Assembly: GCF_003384035.1 (NCBI RefSeq)
Contig: NZ_QQAK01000010.1
Span: forward strand, 372,001 to 436,000
Direction of reading: 5' to 3'
DNA length: 64,000 nucleotides
From: Sporosarcina sp. BI001-red
Lineage (GTDB): Bacteria; Bacillota; Bacilli; Bacillales_A; Planococcaceae
In this document: one piece after another, positions 42,703-52,371 of the stretch
Numbering within the stretch: the first letter of the stretch is position 1
Layout: each line of letters begins with the position of its first letter
Translations under genes and position numbers: made by a program
Notes under the pieces: generated by a model
What the model was told of the DNA's origin: nothing
What the model saw: only the letters and a program-made list of their open reading frames with translations
Database searches by the model: none

Positions 42703-45384
42703 ATGAAACCTTCAAATCGTTGGAATCGAACAACTGCACAAGCGGAACTCCTGGTAGAGGGGAAGCGATATTCCTTCGTGTCGCTTACAAAACTTGAAGA
42801 ACTCGGATTTTCTAAAATTGGCAGGCTCCCTCATACAATTCGACTATTGTTAGAAGCTGCACTTCGTCATGCGGACGGGACGTATATTACAGAAACACAT
42901 ATTCGTGAACTTGCAGAATGGACTGATGCAAGAGGAGGAAGTGAAACACCATTTAAGCCTTCTCGAATTGTCTTTCAAGACTTTACAGGTATCCCCGCTA
43001 TCGTCGATTTGGCTTCTATGCGTGACGCCGTTGCAGATCGAGGCGGTGATCCAAAACGCGTGAATCCACAGATCCCTGTAGATCTTGTCATTGATCACTC
43101 AGTTATTATCGAACACGCAGGAGATGAAGAAGCTTTTGACCGAAATCTCGCAATTGAATATGAGCGAAACGGTGAGCGGTATTCGTTTGTTCGATGGGCA
43201 CAAAAGAGTTTTGAAAACTTCAATGTCGTTCCTCCTTCAAATGGAATTGTTCATCAAGTGAACTTAGAGTACTTAGCGACAGGTGTTAGAACGGAAGAAC
43301 ACGATGGAGCGCAGTGGGTGTATCCAGATTCTTTAGTTGGAACAGATTCACATACTCCGATGATCAATGGAATCGGGACAATCGGCTGGGGGGTTGGAGG
43401 GATAGAAGCAGAAGCGGCAATGCTTGGACAACCGTTGTATTTCACAGTTCCCGATGTGCTAGGAGTAAAACTTTCGGGTTCTTTGAAAGAAGGCGTTACA
43501 GCAACTGATCTGGCATTGACGGTCACTGGGATACTCCGAAAGAAAGGCGTTGTCGGGAAGTTCGTGGAATTTTTCGGAGAAGGCGTCCGGAGGATTCCTG
43601 TAACGGACCGTGCAACGATTGCCAATATGGCTCCTGAATACGGGGCAACGATGAGTTTTTTCCCCTCCGATGCACAAACAATGGAGTATTTTAGACAAAC
43701 TGGTCGTGATGAAACGGTGCCACTAACGGAAGCTTATTTACGTGCGCAAAACTTGTTTGTGGATGAACTCTCAAAAAATCCGATATTCACGGAAACTCTA
43801 GAAATCTCTTTAGATTCGATTGAGCCGACAGTGAGCGGACCAAAACGCCCCCAGGACACAAGTGCATTATCGGATATGAAACAAGAATTCCAAGAAGTTT
43901 TAGTGAAACCAGTATCTGCGGGAGGATATGGAGTAGGTGAAGCAGCTCTTGCAAAAGGCGATAAGTTGCGTAATGGCTCGGTTGTGTTAGCTTCGATTAC
44001 GAGCTGTACGAACACATCGAATCCGTCTGTCATGATGATGGCAGGGTTACTTGCGAAAAACGCAGTGGAGAAGGGGCTAATGCCACCAGCTTACGTGAAG
44101 ACGACGTTATCTCCTGGTTCCCGTGTTGTCACCCGTTATTTGGAGAAGGCGAATTTACTTCCCTCACTTGAACAACTTGGCTTTTGGGTGGATGGTTACG
44201 GTTGTGCGACTTGTTGTGGAAATAGCGGATCACTGCTACCGGAAGCAGAAGCTGCGATTGCAGCTAACGAGTTGGTAGCTGCTTCTATTTTAAGCGGGAA
44301 TCGTAACTTTGAAGGGCGTGTACATCCGCTTATCAAGGCAAATTATTTGGCATCCCCACCTTTAGTCGTCGCGTTCGCTCTAGCAGGCCGCATCGACATT
44401 GATTTTACGAATGAACCGATAGGCATTGACCCGTCCGGAACGTCTGTGTTTCTATCGGAACTATGGCCAACCGCTGAAGAAGTTGAAAGCGTCATTGCTA
44501 CTTCCATTGACGCTGACTTGTTCCGTGATGAGTACTCTTCGATTTATTCCAATGAAACATGGGAAGCCATTCCGTCATCAGAAGGCATGCGTTACGATTG
44601 GGATGAAACCTCAACGTATATTCAGCGTGCTCCTTATTTTGACAGTGCTGAAGAAATTATTTCAATAGAAGAACAAACTCAAGACATGGTGCCGTTGCTC
44701 GTGCTTGGAGATTCCATTACGACGGATCACATTTCTCCAGCAGGACACATTCCGTTACATAGTGAAGCAGGTAAATTTTTATCTTCACAAAGCATTGGTC
44801 CGCGCGAATTTAACAACTATGGGGCTCGGCGAGGGAATCATCATGTCATGATGAGGGGAACTTTTGCAAATATTCGGCTGAGAAATAAGCTTGTCGATGG
44901 AAAGGAAGGCGGCTTCACCGTCCATCGAAAAACGAAGGAAACAGTTAGTGTGTTTGAAGCGTCAGAACGGTATCGTAAAGAAAATCGCAATCTAATTGTG
45001 ATTGCGGGCAAAGAGTATGGTACGGGAAGTTCAAGAGACTGGGCTGCGAAAGGAACGACTTTGCTTGGTGTGAAAGTTGTGCTCGCAGAAAGTTTTGAAC
45101 GGATCCACCGCAGTAATCTTGCAGGGATGGGCGTGTTGCCAGTGCAATTTGCAGATGGATTAAGTGCAGCTGAGCTCGGATTGGACGGAATGGAAACGTA
45201 TTCACTTCAAGAAGTTCGTCAAACGAATTTCCAGCCTGGCCAGCGGGCAATGATGCAAGCACTTCGCATGGACGGAAGTGAAGTCCGATTCCCAGTCATC
45301 CTTCGAATTGATAACGCGATTGAAAAGGATACGTATTTACAAGGAGGTATTTTACCAGCTATGGCTAAGAAGTTGTCTTATTGA
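42703..45384 (+). CDS. acnD: AcnD-type Fe/S-dependent 2-methylcitrate dehydratase/aconitase
   Basis: The 893-residue aconitase-family enzyme has 4Fe-4S ligand cysteines in ASITSCTNTSNPS and YGCATCCGNSG. DSHTPMINGIGTIGWGVGGIEAEAAMLGQ carries the catalytic His region, and the swivel domain has AGKEYGTGSSRDWAAKG. With PrpF next door the AcnD role, dehydrating 2-methylcitrate to methyl-trans-aconitate, is most likely; a plain aconitase is the alternative. GGGGTG lies 8 bases before ATG 42703. The operon ends at a terminator 30 bases downstream. Confidence 0.86.
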   Translation: MKPSNRWNRTTAQAELLVEGKRYSFVSLTKLEELGFSKIGRLPHTIRLLLEAALRHADGTYITETHIRELAEWTDARGGSETPFKPSRIVFQDFTGIPAIVDLASMRDAVADRGGDPKRVNPQIPVDLVIDHSVIIEHAGDEEAFDRNLAIEYERNGERYSFVRWAQKSFENFNVVPPSNGIVHQVNLEYLATGVRTEEHDGAQWVYPDSLVGTDSHTPMINGIGTIGWGVGGIEAEAAMLGQPLYFTVPDVLGVKLSGSLKEGVTATDLALTVTGILRKKGVVGKFVEFFGEGVRRIPVTDRATIANMAPEYGATMSFFPSDAQTMEYFRQTGRDETVPLTEAYLRAQNLFVDELSKNPIFTETLEISLDSIEPTVSGPKRPQDTSALSDMKQEFQEVLVKPVSAGGYGVGEAALAKGDKLRNGSVVLASITSCTNTSNPSVMMMAGLLAKNAVEKGLMPPAYVKTTLSPGSRVVTRYLEKANLLPSLEQLGFWVDGYGCATCCGNSGSLLPEAEAAIAANELVAASILSGNRNFEGRVHPLIKANYLASPPLVVAFALAGRIDIDFTNEPIGIDPSGTSVFLSELWPTAEEVESVIATSIDADLFRDEYSSIYSNETWEAIPSSEGMRYDWDETSTYIQRAPYFDSAEEIISIEEQTQDMVPLLVLGDSITTDHISPAGHIPLHSEAGKFLSSQSIGPREFNNYGARRGNHHVMMRGTFANIRLRNKLVDGKEGGFTVHRKTKETVSVFEASERYRKENRNLIVIAGKEYGTGSSRDWAAKGTTLLGVKVVLAESFERIHRSNLAGMGVLPVQFADGLSAAELGLDGMETYSLQEVRQTNFQPGQRAMMQALRMDGSEVRFPVILRIDNAIEKDTYLQGGILPAMAKKLSY

Positions 45385-45413
45385 GATAACTACGAAAGCA
45401 TTGAAAAATACAC

Positions 45414-45447
45414 TTGAGGCACCTGGTTCTTTACAGGTGTCTTTTTG
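45414..45447 (+). terminator. Intrinsic terminator of the tricarboxylate operon
   Basis: AGGCACCTG pairs with CAGGTGTCT (one G-U) around GTTCTTTA, followed by TTTTTG. Confidence 0.85.
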
Positions 45448-45601
45448 TGTTTGATAAGTACGTGTGGTAACTAAAATATCCATTCAAGGAAGCTGTATAA
45501 TTTTGTAGACTTTTCCATAAAAGTAATTATGATAGAAAGTAGCGAAGGGAATTCAAGTACATAGAAGTGTGATTTCAGAAGAATAGAAAGAGGGGATTCT
45601 A

Positions 45602-46522
45602 TTGACGGAATTTATGACAGGTTTTTTATCAGGAATTTTGATCTATACAAAAATACCAATATTTTACGTGTTAATTGGATTAGTAGTTCTGAGAATGATT
45701 TATAAACTCAAACGACCTGCAATTAAAGGGGCTATCGGTGAGTGGAAGGTAAATCGAAAACTTGCAAAACTAGGGGATGACTATCGTGTTTTTGGAGATC
45801 TCTATGTCCTTAAAGTGGAAGGTGGCCACACCCAGGTTGACCACGTTGTCACTTCACGGAAAGGGGTTTTCGTCATTGAGACAAAGCATTACAGCGGGTG
45901 GATTTTTGGCAGTGATCGTCATAAGAACTGGACGCAAGTCATTTATAAACGGAAAGAGAAAATGTATAATCCGATTTGGCAAAACTTTGGTCATATACAG
46001 TCACTAAGGAGCTATTTGAACAATGAAGATCTGGACATGCATTCCATTATCACGTTTTCCAGTGATGCAACATTCAAATTCAAAGAGCCTTTCGAGACCG
46101 CACATGTAATTCACGTGAATGAGTTGGAAAAAGTGTTTGGAAAATATGAGGATATAGTAATGAGTGAGGGTGAGCTGAAGAAAATCAATGACTCACTAGA
46201 GCAATTAATTTTCACGGATAAACAAGAGAAAAAAAGAGTGAAGCAAGCACATTTAAAATCTGTGAAAAGTAAGCAAACTTCACAGGAAACTCAAAAGTCG
46301 AAGGTACCTAAATCTAAACTAAGAACTACTAAGAGCGTAAGTGAAAAAACGGAAACGGTGGTGAGTTTGAAAACTCCAGTAGACACTGCAACAAAAACAA
46401 GTTCTCCCGGAGGTTGTCCGCGCTGTGGGAGTGAACTCGTTCAACGCAAGGGGAAGTTTGGCGAGTTTGTGGGGTGTAGTGCTTATCCGAAGTGTCGATA
46501 TACGTTGAAGAAGGAAGCGTAA
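45602..46522 (+). CDS. NERD-domain protein with C-terminal topoisomerase-type zinc ribbon
   Basis: The 306-residue protein starts with one transmembrane helix (about residues 8-30), followed by a NERD nuclease-related domain ([27 protein letters not shown]), a Lys-rich linker, and a C4 zinc ribbon ([21 protein letters not shown], then CRYTLKK). The D and ExK residues of the nuclease core are present. This layout is common in Firmicutes; the role is unproven, perhaps membrane-tethered DNA processing. TTG 45602 follows AGAGGGG by about 7 bases. Confidence 0.87.
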   Translation: MTEFMTGFLSGILIYTKIPIFYVLIGLVVLRMIYKLKRPAIKGAIGEWKVNRKLAKLGDDYRVFGDLYVLKVEGGHTQVDHVVTSRKGVFVIETKHYSGWIFGSDRHKNWTQVIYKRKEKMYNPIWQNFGHIQSLRSYLNNEDLDMHSIITFSSDATFKFKEPFETAHVIHVNELEKVFGKYEDIVMSEGELKKINDSLEQLIFTDKQEKKRVKQAHLKSVKSKQTSQETQKSKVPKSKLRTTKSVSEKTETVVSLKTPVDTATKTSSPGGCPRCGSELVQRKGKFGEFVGCSAYPKCRYTLKKEA

Positions 46523-46615
46523 AAGCACTGACTCTTCCTATTAAAAGATTTCCTCATTTAATCTATAACGTTTATCTCTGATCACAGTTTATTCTTATAA
46601 AAGGGGGAAGAATCA

Positions 46616-47080
46616 TTGGAATACATACAAAATATGCGTAAGTTGATTGGACACGAAACACTCTTTACCGTTGGATGTGGCGTAATGATTGTTCAAAATG
46701 ACGAACTGCTATTGCAACACCGCATTGATGAAGATAGCTGGTGTATTCCTGGGGGTGTCATGGAATTAGGAGAAACCTTTGAAGAAACTGCTAAACGGGA
46801 GGCACTTGAAGAAACAGGATTGTCAATCGATCGGATGGAGCTTTTTGGAATGTATTCCGGAGAAGATTGTTATGCCGAATACAGCAATGGAGACAAAGTC
46901 TACAGTGTCCAGGTGATTTTTAGTGCACATTCAATTACCGGAAAGTTGCTCCAAAAAGGCGAAGAAAGCAGGTAGCATCGTTTCTTTGCTCCACATAATT
47001 TACCGGATAATTTAAATTCAAGACAAAAATCGTTTATCTTAGATTGGGCTAAAGGAACAAAACTACCGGTTATACGGTAG
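46616..47080 (+). pseudogene. Nudix hydrolase gene with a single in-frame TAG
   Basis: The first 119 codons encode a Nudix domain with intact box GGVMELGETFEETAKREALEETG (the start GGV... and REALEETG catalytic residues). TAG at 46973-46975 then stops translation. The same frame continues with HRFFAPHNLPDNLNSRQKSF and ends at TAG 47080, exactly the expected C-terminus of a roughly 154-residue Nudix protein. A GAG (Glu) to TAG change before HRFF fits. The truncated product lacks its last helix and strand, so activity is doubtful but not excluded. The ribosome site before TTG 46616 is intact. Confidence 0.82.
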
Positions 47081-47163
47081 TCATTTTCTATAACTTTCTT
47101 CAATGTTTCATCTCTCGTACTCAAAGGTACTTGAATAACAAACACTTATAAAGGATGAAACGT

Positions 47164-47715
47164 ATGAACATTTATACGATCGGACACTATTCGCACACCA
47201 AAGAAGAATTCATTGGTCTCCTGAAACAAGAGGGGATTGAAAAACTCGTTGATATACGAGCTTTCCCAGGAAGCCGTAAATTCCCATGGTTCGCCAAAGA
47301 AAAAATGGCCGAATGGTTACCTGAATCAGGGATCGACTATGAGCATATTGAAGAACTTGGCGGCAGACGACAGTCCTCACAACTCGTCTCTCCCTTGTTG
47401 AATGATGGCTGGCAAAATCAGTCCTTTCATAACTACGCGGATTATACGTTATCGAATTGTTTTCAAGATGGTGTGAAGAGGTTGACTGAAGTCGCTTCTG
47501 AAAAACGTACAGCGTATTGCTGCTCAGAACGGCACCCTGCGCGTTGTCATCGATTGATCATTAGCAACTGGCTCACCATCCATGATTGGGATGTCACTCA
47601 CATTGTTCCGAAAAGCGATGGTACAGGGGAATTGGCTCCCCATGAACTAGGAAAATGGGGAGCGATGCCGATTGTTGAGGAAGATCAAACTGTTGTATAT
47701 CCGAAATTAGACTAA
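47164..47715 (+). CDS. DUF488-family protein
   Basis: The 183-residue protein begins MNIYTIGHYSHTKEEFIGLLKQEGIEKLVDIRAFPGSRK. It contains the family cysteine motif TAYCCSERHPARCHR, with three cysteines. DUF488 proteins are widespread and uncharacterised; the CxxxHPxxCHR motif suggests metal or nucleotide handling. ATG 47164 is chosen because ATG 47155 directly abuts the AAAGG site. It is transcribed alone, ending at a terminator. Confidence 0.85.
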   Translation: MNIYTIGHYSHTKEEFIGLLKQEGIEKLVDIRAFPGSRKFPWFAKEKMAEWLPESGIDYEHIEELGGRRQSSQLVSPLLNDGWQNQSFHNYADYTLSNCFQDGVKRLTEVASEKRTAYCCSERHPARCHRLIISNWLTIHDWDVTHIVPKSDGTGELAPHELGKWGAMPIVEEDQTVVYPKLD

Positions 47716-47727
47716 CTACCACATGTA

Positions 47728-47771
47728 AACAGCCCTTCAGTCTAACAGTCTTAATAAGAGGCTGTTTTTTC
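47728..47771 (+). terminator. Intrinsic terminator after the DUF488 gene
   Basis: AACAGCC pairs with GGCTGTT across a long loop that may itself fold, followed by TTTTT. Confidence 0.7.
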
Positions 47772-47963
47772 TGTGTCTTAATAACCACACTGAAATTTCT
47801 AAAAATAGAACTGAGGTCTTGCCTGAATTCTTTTAATATTACTATAAAGACGCATAGTCGTATGTATAAGGGAGTGGTACGCTTAGATTGAAATTAGAAT
47901 TCTACCAATAGATGGTTAGATTCTTCTGTTGAGCGAATTCATTCCAACGAGGAGTGTGAGGCA

Positions 47964-50900
47964 ATGCACGGTCGAACGGGGAAGAAATGGTTAAACTCAT
48001 TGATGGCTACAACACTTGTAGCAGGGCTAGTTGCACCAGTAGCTCCAGCTTATGCAGCAGAAGCAACAGTTGTAAAAGCAGCCGACTTACTGATTTCCGA
48101 GTATGTGGAAGGCACCGGATTCAACAAAGCAATTGAACTGTACAACGGGACAGGGGCTACCATTGATTTGAGTGGATATTCTGTTGAGCTCTATGCAAAC
48201 GGAGCAGTTGTGCCGACGAACAAACTAGAGCTGTCAGGAACACTTGAAGAGGGAAAAACGTACGTCATTGTGCATAACCAAGCATCAGTCGAACTTAAAG
48301 CCAAAGCCAATATGGAAATCGGAAGCGTCACAAACTTCAATGGCGATGATGCCATCGTATTGAAAAAAGGGAATGCTGCAATCGACTCATTTGGACAAGT
48401 CGGTGCTCGAGAAAATTGGGGGACTGATGTAACGCTCGTTCGAAACGCGAATGTCACAAAAGGCGATGCGGTTGTGGATGATGCATTTGATCGGACGAAA
48501 GAGTGGACGGTTTATCCGAAAGATACGTTTTCTCATCTAGGGACCCACGAGTTGGATGGGTCTGGTTCTACGGACCCGGAAGAGCCTGAAGTACCAGTAG
48601 ACGTTGTGTCCATTAAAGATGCACGTGCATTGCCAGCTGGGGATAAAGCGACAGTGAAAGGGATTGTCGCTGCAACACTTAAAAACACAATTTCAATTCA
48701 AGATGAAACTGGAGGAATCGCAGTTCGTCCAACGAGTTTAGCAGTTTCTGTCGGGGATGAAGTGACGGTGACTGGGAAGCTTGTCGACTATCGAGGGTTA
48801 TTACAATTGGACGAAGCGGCAGTTGTTGAGAAGGTCGCGGGAACTAAGCCTATTGCGAAAACAGTAACTGGAGAAGCAATTGGCGAAGAGATTGAATCCC
48901 AACTGGTCACAGTGAATAATGTAACGCTTTCTGACAAAGAAGCAGGTCCAGGATGGGCTAACTTCATTGCCACAGATGGAACTGAATTCACGGTTCGGGA
49001 TGAAAATGATAGCCTTGGTTTGCAAGCAGGCATGACATATGACTCCATCACAGGGATTGTTCAGCAATTTGATGATGTCTATCAAGTAATTCCGCGCGGT
49101 CCATCAGATGTTATTGCGGATGCCACAGTCGTGCAACCTGTTGTTGCAAATCCAGGAAGCGGGACGTTTGTTGAGAGTGCGAACGTGACATTGACGACTG
49201 GAACAGTGGACGCAGAAATTTTATATACACTCGATGGGACAGACCCAATCGAGAATGGCGCAACGTATGCAACGCCGCTGAAAGTCACTGATAACGTCCA
49301 GTTGAAAGCAGTTGCAAAAACGGAAGATGGACGGACAAGTGCTGTTCAAACGTTTGACTATACCATAACGGATGCACTGCAAATCCATGACATTCAAGGA
49401 GCCGGTCATGAGTCGCCATTTGCAGGACAAGTTGTAGACGGCGTTCAAGGGATTGTGACGTACAAATACGAACTGCAAGGTTCAACGTATTATCACATTC
49501 AAACACCGGATAACAAACGAGATGGTGATTTGAATACATCTGAAGCAGTCGTCTTATATAGCGGACGTGATGCGTGGAACTTGAAGAAAGGTGATTTGGT
49601 TTCCGTAACGGGACAAGTGAGTGAGTACGCGATTGATGGATTCTCTGACCGTCAAGAGACGGATTTGAAAACGACGCAAATCAACGTTCGGGAAGACCGC
49701 GGCGGCGTTGTATCCGTTGTGGATCGTAATGTTGAACTTCCTACACCGTTCGTTATTAATGAAACGAACTTGCCAAAAGATAAAATTCTTAGCGAAGGTC
49801 TAAAAGAATTCAATCCAGCGAAATATGCAGGCGATTTCTGGGAGAGCCGTGAAGCAATGCTCGTTGAAGTGGGGAATGTGAAAGCTGTCGCACCTCAGCA
49901 GAACGGGGATCTGGCAACTGTGTTAGAAACTCGTAAGACAGAAACGAAAAATGGCGGAATCTTGTTGAAGAAAGATGCTCCAAATGCAGATCTTGTACAA
50001 TTTCGTATGGAACCAAACGGTCCAGCACGCGATTTTGAAGTGGCCACAGGTGATATGTTCAAAGGGCCTACTGTTGGAGTTGTTGGTTACTCCTATCAAA
50101 ACTACAAGATTTACGTTGGACTCGATGACATGAAAGCGAAGTTTGTAAAAGGGAAGGCAGTTCCTGAAACGACAACAATTGTGAAGGATAACGAAAAGTT
50201 AGCAATTGCTTCGTACAACTTGGAAAACTTCTCGAACAATACAAAAACGACTTCTGCTGATAAAGCGAAGAAGTTGGCTCGTGCTTTCGCTGTGGATATG
50301 CAAAGCCCAGATATTGTGGGTGTTACTGAAGTTCAAGACAATAACGGTCCAGATGCGGGTGGTCCTGAGGCTAATCAAAGTTACGAGCGTCTAATACAGG
50401 CGATTGTAGAAGCAGGCGGCGTGAAGTATAAGTATGTCAACATTGACCCCGTAAATAACCAAGATGGTGGACAGCCGGATGCTAATATCCGAGTTGGCTT
50501 CCTGTACAATCCCGAGCGTGTTTCATTGAAAACAGGGGCACCTCATGGGGATGCAGTCACAGCTGTCGGGTATGAGAATGGTAGTTTGACGGTCAATCCA
50601 GGGCGAATCGAACCTACAAATGAAGCGTTCACTAGCAGTCGAAAGCCCCTGGCAGCAGAGTTCACGTTCCAGGGTGAGGATGTCATCCTCATTGCAAATC
50701 ACTGGAATTCTAAAGGTGGAGACACACCATTATTTGGTTCAGTCCAGCCACCTGTGTATAAGAGTGAAATCCAGCGTAAAAAAATTGCACAACTTGTGTA
50801 TAACTTCATCGATGATGTGAAGACGAAAAACCCGGATGCAAATATTGTATCGCTTGGCGATTTTAATGACTTTCAATTTACAGATGCGCTTAAGATCCAC

Positions 50901-51554
50901 GAAGGTGAATTGATGACGAATCTTGTGAATAAAGTTGAAGAATCGGATCGCTATTCATATGTGTATCAAGGGAATTCTCAAGTGCTTGATCATGTACTTG
51001 TGTCGAACAATTTAGCAGAAGCTGCAGAAATTGATATGCTACATGTGAACGCAGATTATACGGATATGGCGGGCCGCGCGAGCGATCATGATCCAGTACT
51101 CGTACAGCTAGCGTTGAAGACAAAGAGCGAGCCTGACCCATTTGAGTGGGAAAAGGTGCCGGTTAGTAAGTATTACTTGTTATTGAATTACAAAAAGCCA
51201 AGTTTGACAGTCGATGCAAAAGGATCTTCGATTACGATGGATTATCGTTCTCGCGTAACGAATGGAATTACGTTGACGGGTCAGTATGCAATATTAAGCG
51301 GACTAGGCTTTGCGAATAATAAACTTATTTTGAAACCGACTGAAAAAGGCTTAACTGTTGATACGAAGTGGACGGTTCAAGGCAATGTCGTTGTCGACGG
51401 AACGAATCCGCTGCGTATTTATGGAGCTGAAAACGTTTTGAAGATTAGTTATGTGAACGGTGCAAGTGCTGCAAACGTGGAGTTCTATGACCGCTTTGGT
51501 CGTAAACTTACAAAGCCCGGCATCCAATGGCCGTGGTCTGGATTAGCAAGCTGA
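47964..51554 (+). CDS. Large secreted nuclease with lamin-tail, OB-like and endonuclease/exonuclease/phosphatase domains
   Basis: The 1196-residue exported protein has a signal peptide cleaved near AYAA (about residue 29). A lamin-tail domain follows (LLISEYVEGTGFNKAIELYN), then OB-like modules, a chitobiase-C-like Ig repeat (LYTLDGTDPIENG), a second OB region (HESPFAGQVVDGVQGIVTY), and an EEP nuclease domain. The nuclease core is SYNLENF, VTEVQDN, IANHWNSKGGD, LGDFNDF and SDHDPVLV. It resembles ExeM-type extracellular DNases. No LPxTG sorting motif is seen and the C-terminal 130 residues are of unknown fold. GAGGAG precedes ATG 47964. It likely degrades environmental DNA for nutrients. Confidence 0.88.
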   Translation: MHGRTGKKWLNSLMATTLVAGLVAPVAPAYAAEATVVKAADLLISEYVEGTGFNKAIELYNGTGATIDLSGYSVELYANGAVVPTNKLELSGTLEEGKTYVIVHNQASVELKAKANMEIGSVTNFNGDDAIVLKKGNAAIDSFGQVGARENWGTDVTLVRNANVTKGDAVVDDAFDRTKEWTVYPKDTFSHLGTHELDGSGSTDPEEPEVPVDVVSIKDARALPAGDKATVKGIVAATLKNTISIQDETGGIAVRPTSLAVSVGDEVTVTGKLVDYRGLLQLDEAAVVEKVAGTKPIAKTVTGEAIGEEIESQLVTVNNVTLSDKEAGPGWANFIATDGTEFTVRDENDSLGLQAGMTYDSITGIVQQFDDVYQVIPRGPSDVIADATVVQPVVANPGSGTFVESANVTLTTGTVDAEILYTLDGTDPIENGATYATPLKVTDNVQLKAVAKTEDGRTSAVQTFDYTITDALQIHDIQGAGHESPFAGQVVDGVQGIVTYKYELQGSTYYHIQTPDNKRDGDLNTSEAVVLYSGRDAWNLKKGDLVSVTGQVSEYAIDGFSDRQETDLKTTQINVREDRGGVVSVVDRNVELPTPFVINETNLPKDKILSEGLKEFNPAKYAGDFWESREAMLVEVGNVKAVAPQQNGDLATVLETRKTETKNGGILLKKDAPNADLVQFRMEPNGPARDFEVATGDMFKGPTVGVVGYSYQNYKIYVGLDDMKAKFVKGKAVPETTTIVKDNEKLAIASYNLENFSNNTKTTSADKAKKLARAFAVDMQSPDIVGVTEVQDNNGPDAGGPEANQSYERLIQAIVEAGGVKYKYVNIDPVNNQDGGQPDANIRVGFLYNPERVSLKTGAPHGDAVTAVGYENGSLTVNPGRIEPTNEAFTSSRKPLAAEFTFQGEDVILIANHWNSKGGDTPLFGSVQPPVYKSEIQRKKIAQLVYNFIDDVKTKNPDANIVSLGDFNDFQFTDALKIHEGELMTNLVNKVEESDRYSYVYQGNSQVLDHVLVSNNLAEAAEIDMLHVNADYTDMAGRASDHDPVLVQLALKTKSEPDPFEWEKVPVSKYYLLLNYKKPSLTVDAKGSSITMDYRSRVTNGITLTGQYAILSGLGFANNKLILKPTEKGLTVDTKWTVQGNVVVDGTNPLRIYGAENVLKISYVNGASAANVEFYDRFGRKLTKPGIQWPWSGLAS

Positions 51555-51570
51555 ATAGTTTTTAAGGATA

Positions 51571-51600
51571 GGACGATACCTGCGGGTATCGTCCTTTTTT
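51571..51600 (+). terminator. Intrinsic terminator of the secreted nuclease gene
   Basis: GGACGATACC pairs perfectly with GGTATCGTCC around TGCG, followed by six T. Confidence 0.95.
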
Positions 51601-51629
51601 GCATTGTCGATCAGATGGGGGGTCCGACA

Positions 51630-52320
51630 GATTGGGTTGATTGTCGGACATTTATGGTGAATTCTCGATCACATCTAGTAGTTTGTCCGACACATAGCGA
51701 AATTTCTCGATAACGGGGCACAATTTAAGTGCGGAAAGGGATTAATTGGTAGCGCTGCGCTTGTTTAGGGAGGGGCTATCCCATGATGAACGTGGCTACC
51801 AAGTTGTCCAACAGAGCAGGTTGATTGTCGGACACTTATGGTGAATTCTCGATCACATCTAGTAGTTTGTCCGACACTTAGCGCGATTTCTCCGACACAT
51901 GGCGAAGTTTCTCGATAACGGGACACAATTCAAGTGCGGAAAGGGATTAATTGGCGGCGCTGCGCTTGTTTAGGGAGGGGCTATCCCATGATGAACGTGG
52001 CGCGCAAGTTGTCCGACAGAGCAGGTTGATTGTCGGACACTTATGGTACATTCTCGATCACATCGAGTAGTTTGTCCGACACTTAGCACGATTTCTCCGA
52101 CACATAGCGAAGTTTCTCGATAAAGGGACATAATTCAAACGCGTAAAGGGATTAATTGGCGGCGCTGCGCTTGTTTAGGGAGGGGCTATCCCATGATGAA
52201 CGTGGCGCGCAAGTTGTCCCACAGATTAGGTTGATTGTCGGACACTTATGGTACATTCTCGATCACATCGAGTAGTTTGTCCGACACTTAGCGAAGTTTC
52301 TCGATAAAGAGACACAATTC
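51630..52320. repeat. Tandem array of about 184-205 bp units, 3.5 copies
   Basis: Units starting GGTTGATTGTCGGACA occur at 51635, 51819, 52024 and 52229, so spacings are 184, 205 and 205 bp. Each unit carries several GTCCGACA/TGTCGGACA motifs in both orientations and a GAATTCTCGATCACATC or CATTCTCGATCACATC block. Each also has a conserved segment GTTTAGGGAGGGGCTATCCC followed by ATGATGAACGTGG, which looks like a ribosome site plus start but opens no long frame. The 21-bp difference is an internal sub-repeat (CTCCGACACATAGCG). The last unit is partial. No gene is seen. Function unknown. Confidence 0.9.
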
Positions 52321-52327
52321 AACACAA

Positions 52328-52360
52328 AAAAGCAGCCCCTCAATAATAATAAGGCTGCAG
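52328..52360 (-). terminator. Intrinsic terminator of the acyl-CoA dehydrogenase-like gene
   Basis: On the minus strand GCAGCC pairs with GGCTGC around an AT-rich loop, followed by six T. Confidence 0.8.
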
Positions 52361-52371
52361 ATAACTAATTT

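Noticed and set aside
51630..52320. CRISPR array
   Set aside because: Units of 184-205 bp are direct tandem repeats without short repeats and unique spacers, and no cas genes are present.
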